Positions 6,861 through 10,058 of a DNA stretch of 10,058 nucleotides are shown piece after piece. Source of the stretch: Deltaproteobacteria bacterium (GTDB lineage: Bacteria; Desulfobacterota; Desulfobaccia; Desulfobaccales; 0-14-0-80-60-11); contig JAMCQY010000117.1 of the NCBI GenBank assembly GCA_023381945.1, forward strand, positions 1 to 10,058. Direction: 5' to 3'. Both the position numbers and the translations under genes were made by a program. The notes under the pieces are model-generated. The model had not been told where the DNA came from and did not search any database. It worked only from the letters and a program-made list of their open reading frames with translations. How positions within the stretch are numbered: position 1 is the stretch's first letter; each line of letters starts with the position of its first letter.

Positions 6861-7445
6861 ATGGAACTGAAGCAGAAAATCATCCTGGAATCCTTGCGCC
6901 TGTTCTCGCTGAAGGGATTTTTGAGCACCTCGGTGCAGGATATTCTGGAAGCCGCCGGCACCTCCAAGGGCGGCTTCTACAATCATTTCAAAAGCAAAGA
7001 AGAGCTGTTTTTCGCGGTACTTGCCGAAGCCCGCAAAATCTGGCGGGACAAGCACCTCGTCGGGCTTGAGCAGATCGACCGGCCTGTCGAAAAAGTGAAG
7101 AAGCTGCTGCAAAATCATAGAGATTTTTACCTGAAGGATACCGAGTGCCTGCCGGGAGGCTGCATTTTTGTGACCCTGTTGGTGGAACTGGATGACCAAC
7201 TACCCGTTCTGGCCCAGGAAGTGAACAAGGGTTTTTATAATCTCAAAGCCATGATCAACAGGTTCATGGAGCAGGGAAAATTATCCGGAGAGTTGCGCGA
7301 AGATACGGACACGAACGCGGTCACTGAGATGATTTTTTCCGGGATTTTGGGCGCCACGGTCAGTTACGGCATGGAAAAGTCCCTCGCTAATGTGGACCGG
7401 ACCATCAACGCCATGCTCGATTACATGAATCTCCTGGCCCCCTAG
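6861..7445 (+). CDS. TetR/AcrR-family transcriptional repressor, 194 aa
   Basis: This is a ligand-responsive dimeric repressor. Residues 1-47 form the TetR DNA-binding domain: KIILESLRLFSLKGFLSTSV, then QDILEAAGTSKGGFYNHF with the recognition helix at about 34-43, and the typical KSKEELF start of helix 4. The rest is the variable ligand/dimer domain. It contains a PGGCIFVTLLVELDDQLP segment (98-115) like the GC...E..D..P region of the NemR/AcuR group, with Cys101 near the place of NemR's sensing cysteine. An electrophile, aldehyde or acyl-CoA ligand is therefore possible but unproven. It is expressed from its own promoter with a perfect palindrome at the start point, so it is very probably autorepressed. 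The dehydratase gene follows 72 bases downstream on the same strand and is the most likely co-regulated target. Confidence 0.92.
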   Translation: MELKQKIILESLRLFSLKGFLSTSVQDILEAAGTSKGGFYNHFKSKEELFFAVLAEARKIWRDKHLVGLEQIDRPVEKVKKLLQNHRDFYLKDTECLPGGCIFVTLLVELDDQLPVLAQEVNKGFYNLKAMINRFMEQGKLSGELREDTDTNAVTEMIFSGILGATVSYGMEKSLANVDRTINAMLDYMNLLAP

Positions 7446-7463
7446 CCGGCAAAGCCCCCGGCT
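7442..7463. repeat. small hairpin between tetR and the dehydratase gene
   Basis: AGCCGG and CCGGCT can form a 6-bp stem starting at the tetR stop codon. It lacks a U-run. A second small inverted repeat, GGTTT...AAACC, follows near 7470-7486. These may modulate read-through, but the 72-base gap and the good ribosome binding site TAGGAG (7505-7510) suggest co-transcription. Confidence 0.3.
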
Positions 7464-7517
7464 GCAGGCGGTTTAATAAAAAAACCATTTAACCCTCAAT
7501 TTTATAGGAGAACTGCC

Positions 7518-8996
7518 ATGGCCCTGATGACGCCGGAGCAATTCGAAGCCAGCCTGAGGGAGTTGAAACCCCGGGTTTTCATGAACGGAAAAAAGGTGCC
7601 GGATGTCCTGACCAATAAAAACACCCGGACCGTGGTAGAGGCCAATAAGGCCAGTTATGCCTGGGCCCTGGACCCGAAGTATCAAGATATCATGACCGTG
7701 TTTTCCCCGCTGGTGAATGAGGTGGTGAACCGTTATACCTACGTCAGCGCCAGCGTCGAAGATTTGGTGAAAAAGGCGGAGGCCGGGACCTTTACCGCCG
7801 AGATGCTGGGGACCTGCATTTACCGGTGCGTGGGATACGACGCCTTTCACGCCCTGGCCGCCACCACCTGGGAGATGGACCGGGACCTGGGCACCGAGTA
7901 CCGGCCGCGCTTTCTGGAATTCCTCAAAACCGTGCAGAAAAAAGACCTGTCCGTGGCCGGGGCCCTGACCGAGCCCCGGGGCAGCCGCAGCAAAAAGATC
8001 GTAGACTGGCCCGACCCCTACCTCGCCCTCAAGGTGGTCGAGAAGAACGACAAAGGCATTGTGGTGCGGGGGGCCAAGATCAACATCAGCGGCGCCTATG
8101 CCTCCCATGAACTGGTGGTGCTGCCCCAGGGGGCCCATTCCGAGGCCGAAGCCGACTATGCCGTGGCTTTTGCCACGCCCACCGATGCCCAGGGAATAAC
8201 CTATGTCTGCCAGTATTCCCCCTATTCAGCCGAGCGGGATCAGGCCGACAATCTTTCGGAATTGGGCAATCCGGTCTTCGGGCAGCGTGAGACCGCCATG
8301 GTGATCTTCGACAACGTCTTTGTCCCCTGGGAGCGGGTGTTCCATTGCGGCGAATTCCGCTATTCCGGCAAAATGGTGGCCCGGTTTGCCCGGACCCATC
8401 GCATGACCTGCGGCGGCACCTGCAAGGTGGGCTTCATGAACCAGATCATCGGGGCCTCCAAGCTGATCCAGGAATACAAGGGCCTGGAGAAGGTGTCGCA
8501 CATCAATGAACAGATTACCGAAATGGTGGTCCTGCGGGAGACCGGCCGGGCCTGCGGGCAGGCCGCGGCCCGCCAGGGCAAGGAAGAGCCTCCTGGATCG
8601 GGAGTTTTTCTGCCGGATGAATTAATGGGTAACGTAGCGAAATTAAATATCTGTGAGGGTTTTTGGCGGGTTATGGCCCTGGCCGGCGACATCGGCGGCG
8701 GCCTGGTGGTCACCATGCCTTCCCTGAAGGAATTGCACAACCCGGAGGTCAAGGATTTTGTCGAGGAATTCTACAGCTTCGGTTCGGATGAGCCAACGGC
8801 CAATATCATGAAGGTGCACAAGCTCTTGCAGCATTGGACCGCGGGCCAGCACGGGGTGGGCACCTGGCACGGGGCCGGGCCGCCTGCCACCCAAAGGATC
8901 GCCATCCAGCGGACGGTCAATTTCGAGCACGAGAAAGACCTGGTGAAAAGGACCCTGAATCTGAAGGAAGAAGAGAAGACAAAGGGGGAGGGCTAA
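7518..8996 (+). CDS. 4-hydroxybutyryl-CoA dehydratase-like (AbfD/HpaB superfamily) enzyme, 492 aa
   Basis: This is an FAD-fold enzyme of the 4-hydroxyphenylacetate 3-hydroxylase superfamily, on the anaerobic AbfD branch that uses a [4Fe-4S] cluster plus flavin for radical dehydration or isomerisation of acyl-CoAs. It has the length of Clostridium AbfD (490 aa) and shares landmarks over its whole length: Cys100 and Cys104 in GTCIYRCVGYDAF, SHE at 196-198, Glu258 before VIFDNVFVP, His294 in THRMTCGG, Cys302 in TCKVG, DIGGGLVVTMPS (391-402) and HGAG (451-454). The Cys/Cys/His/Cys set matches the AbfD ligands 99, 103, 292 and 299. However, His294 and Cys302 are 8 apart instead of 7, the catalytic Tyr296 position is a cysteine (Cys298), and the Glu455 position is not glutamate. 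It is therefore a paralogue, probably with another acyl-CoA substrate. The ribosome binding site TAGGAG is 7 bases before the ATG. Confidence 0.87.
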   Translation: MALMTPEQFEASLRELKPRVFMNGKKVPDVLTNKNTRTVVEANKASYAWALDPKYQDIMTVFSPLVNEVVNRYTYVSASVEDLVKKAEAGTFTAEMLGTCIYRCVGYDAFHALAATTWEMDRDLGTEYRPRFLEFLKTVQKKDLSVAGALTEPRGSRSKKIVDWPDPYLALKVVEKNDKGIVVRGAKINISGAYASHELVVLPQGAHSEAEADYAVAFATPTDAQGITYVCQYSPYSAERDQADNLSELGNPVFGQRETAMVIFDNVFVPWERVFHCGEFRYSGKMVARFARTHRMTCGGTCKVGFMNQIIGASKLIQEYKGLEKVSHINEQITEMVVLRETGRACGQAAARQGKEEPPGSGVFLPDELMGNVAKLNICEGFWRVMALAGDIGGGLVVTMPSLKELHNPEVKDFVEEFYSFGSDEPTANIMKVHKLLQHWTAGQHGVGTWHGAGPPATQRIAIQRTVNFEHEKDLVKRTLNLKEEEKTKGEG

Positions 8997-9055
8997 GTCT
9001 GGTTAGACTACAAATAATATAATAATAAATAATACTTAAGTAAACTTAGTTTCTT

Positions 9056-9130
9056 AAATCCCCCTAAATCCCCCTTTTTCAAAGGGGGACTTTAAAACCC
9101 CTCTTTGAAAAAGGGGGGCAGGGGGGATTT
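9056..9130. repeat. cloverleaf MITE-like repeat, copy 3
   Basis: This 75-bp copy has AAATCCCCC / GGGGGGATTT ends, a perfect inner arm CCCCCTTTTTCAAAGGGGG and a second arm CCCCTCTTTGAAAAAGGGGG. It lies 59 bases after the dehydratase stop codon. The bases between, about 9010-9055, are strikingly AT-rich (repeated AAT/TAA units) compared with the surrounding DNA and contain no gene. Confidence 0.85.
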
Positions 9131-9167
9131 TCTTTTTCTATGTCCAAGAGCCGGGAACCAGAAAATT

Positions 9168-9294
9168 TATAGCGTTTGCCAAAAGTTTTTTCCGATAACC
9201 CGATGGATTGTAGGGGCGGACCCATGTGTCCGCCCACAGGAGGGCGCACACGCGGGTGCGCCCCTACAAGAAATTATTTTTGGCAATCGCTATA
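9168..9294. mobile_element. 127-bp MITE-like element with 17-bp terminal inverted repeats
   Basis: Left end TATAGCGTTTGCCAAAA (9168-9184) and right end TTTTGGCAATCGCTATA (9278-9294) are inverted repeats matching at 16 of 17 positions. Between them lies the second full copy of the double-hairpin repeat. There is no coding capacity. TATA at both extreme ends could include a TA target duplication as made by IS630/mariner-type transposases, but this is inference and no parent transposase is present in the window. Confidence 0.55.
9210..9267. repeat. double-hairpin palindromic repeat, copy 2
   Basis: GTAGGGGC...GCCCCTAC encloses GGGCGGAC...GTCCGCCC and GGGCGCAC...GTGCGCCC arms. It has the same architecture as 28-82, with the second arm better paired. 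It is nested in the 9168-9294 element. Confidence 0.8.
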
Positions 9295-9300
9295 TGTAGC

Positions 9301-9318
9301 CGCAGGCCTTAGCCTGCG
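9301..9318. repeat. short perfect hairpin
   Basis: CGCAGGC and GCCTGCG pair around CTTA. It is related in sequence to the CAGGCT hairpins at 173-194 and 1392-1407. Confidence 0.55.
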
Positions 9319-9381
9319 CCGGGATATGCTTAGGCCCTGCCCAGGCCTTTGTTGGGACTCTATCCCCTCCGCCTAATTTTA

Positions 9382-9401
9382 GGGCACAGCAAGCTGTGCC
9401 C
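9382..9401. terminator. hairpin at the 3' end of the sigma-54 regulator gene
   Basis: GGGCACAGC and GCTGTGCCC form a 9-bp perfect stem with a two-base centre, 26 bases beyond the stop codon of the minus-strand regulator. Read on the minus strand it is followed by TAAAATTAGG rather than a U-run. It may therefore be a weak terminator or simply another GGGCACAGC-family intergenic repeat. Confidence 0.35.
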
Positions 9402-9427
9402 CTACGCTTTGAATAATCAGCCCGTCC

Positions 9428-10058
9428 CTACAGTTCGATGCCGTATTTCTCGAGGCGATAAATCAAAGTTGGGCGGGAGAGGCCCAGCAGCTTGGCGGCC
9501 CGGGTCCGGTTGCCGTTGCTCTTCTCCAGGGCTTGAATGATCAGACCTTTGATTAATTCATCCAGGTTCACTCCCCTGGGAGGCAGCTCCAGGCCCGGTT
9601 TGGCTGTGCCGGTGAGGCTGTTGTCCGTTGGTGCCAGGCCCAGAAACGTAAGATGCACCGGCTGGATTTCTTCGCCCTCTTCCATCAGGATCACCCGCTC
9701 AATGGTATTTCTAAGTTCCCGGACGTTGCCCCGCCAAGGGTAATCCAGCAGCAATTGCCGGGCGGCTTTCGAGATGCCGCGAAAATTTTTGCCGAATTTC
9801 TCATTGAAGCTGTGCATGAAAAACAGGGACAGGGGGATGATGTCCACCTGGCGCTCCCTTAAGGGCGGAATGGTGATTTTGGCCACGTTTAAGCGATAGT
9901 AGAGATCCTCGCGAAAGCGCCCGGCCCGGGCCTCCAACTCCAGGCTCTTGTTGGTGGCGGCGATGATGCGGATGTCCACCTTGCGTTTTTGGGTGCCGCC
10001 CACCGGAAAGAATTCCTTTTCTTCGAGGAAGCGCAACAGTTTCACCTGGGAATCCGGC
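9428..10058 (-). CDS. sigma-54-dependent enhancer-binding activator (NtrC/AtoC family), C-terminal part only
   Basis: The reading frame is open to the right edge of the window, so the gene is partial at its 5' end. The visible part holds the C-terminal half of the AAA+ domain: PDSQVKLLRFLEE at the edge, the sensor I region IRIIAATN, the arginine-rich GRFREDLYYRLNVAKI and IPPLRER, then the PWRGNVRELRNTIERV sensor II motif. A linker and a Fis-type helix-turn-helix (NRTRAAKLLGLSRPTLIYRL) end the protein. The Walker A/B and GAFTGA motifs and any receiver, PAS or GAF input domain lie outside the window. It is convergent with the dehydratase gene. Such activators often control neighbouring acyl-CoA pathways in Desulfobacterota, but no convincing -24/-12 promoter was found here, so a link to this cassette is only a possibility. 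Confidence 0.93.
   Translation of the reverse strand, partial: PDSQVKLLRFLEEKEFFPVGGTQKRKVDIRIIAATNKSLELEARAGRFREDLYYRLNVAKITIPPLRERQVDIIPLSLFFMHSFNEKFGKNFRGISKAARQLLLDYPWRGNVRELRNTIERVILMEEGEEIQPVHLTFLGLAPTDNSLTGTAKPGLELPPRGVNLDELIKGLIIQALEKSNGNRTRAAKLLGLSRPTLIYRLEKYGIEL

Noticed and set aside
7518..8996. Calling this gene a 4-hydroxyphenylacetate 3-monooxygenase
   Set aside because: The presence of all four Fe-S ligand positions of AbfD and its CoA-transferase neighbours place it with the anaerobic dehydratases, not the oxygen-using hydroxylases of the superfamily.
9018..9023. TATAAT in the AT-rich stretch after the dehydratase gene as a promoter
   Set aside because: There is no -35-like sequence at a suitable distance and no gene downstream on that strand. 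The match is expected by chance in an AAT-rich tract.

Overview
The window is a GC-rich bacterial segment with intergenic DNA full of short palindromes of the kinds common in Desulfobacterota (former Deltaproteobacteria) genomes. These are GTAGGGGC...GCCCCTAC double hairpins, AAATCCCCC...GGGGGGATTT cloverleaf repeats and a CATTCTGAG...GAAGAATCT repeat. Together with an oxygen-sensitive type of acyl-CoA dehydratase and a sigma-54 activator, this suggests an anaerobic sulfate-reducing or syntrophic desulfobacterote. That placement is an inference from gene families and repeats; no phylogenetic marker is present.

Layout. 1-249 is palindrome-rich with no gene. 250-1269 is an HMG-CoA-lyase-like DRE-TIM lyase. 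1270-1582 is intergenic (cloverleaf repeat copy 1, a hairpin, an orphan Shine-Dalgarno). 1583-2911 and 2949-4301 are two adjacent type III (CaiB/BaiF) CoA-transferases. 4302-4834 is a 533-base gap with cloverleaf copy 2 and at least five further palindromes. 4835-5791 and 5885-6688 are the alpha and beta subunits of a glutaconate-type (type I) CoA-transferase. 6792-6848 holds a near-consensus promoter with an 18-bp perfect palindrome at its start point. 6861-7445 is a TetR regulator. 7518-8996 is a 4-hydroxybutyryl-CoA dehydratase-like (HpaB/AbfD superfamily) Fe-S/flavin enzyme. 8997-9427 is intergenic (cloverleaf copy 3 and a 127-bp element with 17-bp terminal inverted repeats). From 9428 to the right edge, on the minus strand, is the C-terminal part of a sigma-54 enhancer-binding activator.

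How the genes may work together. All catalytic genes lie on one strand and all act on CoA thioesters: three potential CoA-transfer enzymes, one radical-type dehydratase/isomerase and one C-C lyase. A reasonable reading is a catabolic cassette that activates a carboxylic acid by CoA transfer, dehydrates or isomerises the acyl-CoA and cleaves the chain by a retro-aldol (HMGL-type) reaction. The substrate is unknown. Two enzymes look re-tooled compared with their textbook relatives. The lyase lacks the loop cysteine of HMG-CoA lyase (Gln256 instead). The dehydratase keeps the Cys/Cys/His/Cys cluster ligands but appears to lack the tyrosine and one glutamate important in AbfD, and has a one-residue insertion between two ligands. 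These two changes are the best indication that the cassette handles something other than HMG-CoA or 4-hydroxybutyryl-CoA.
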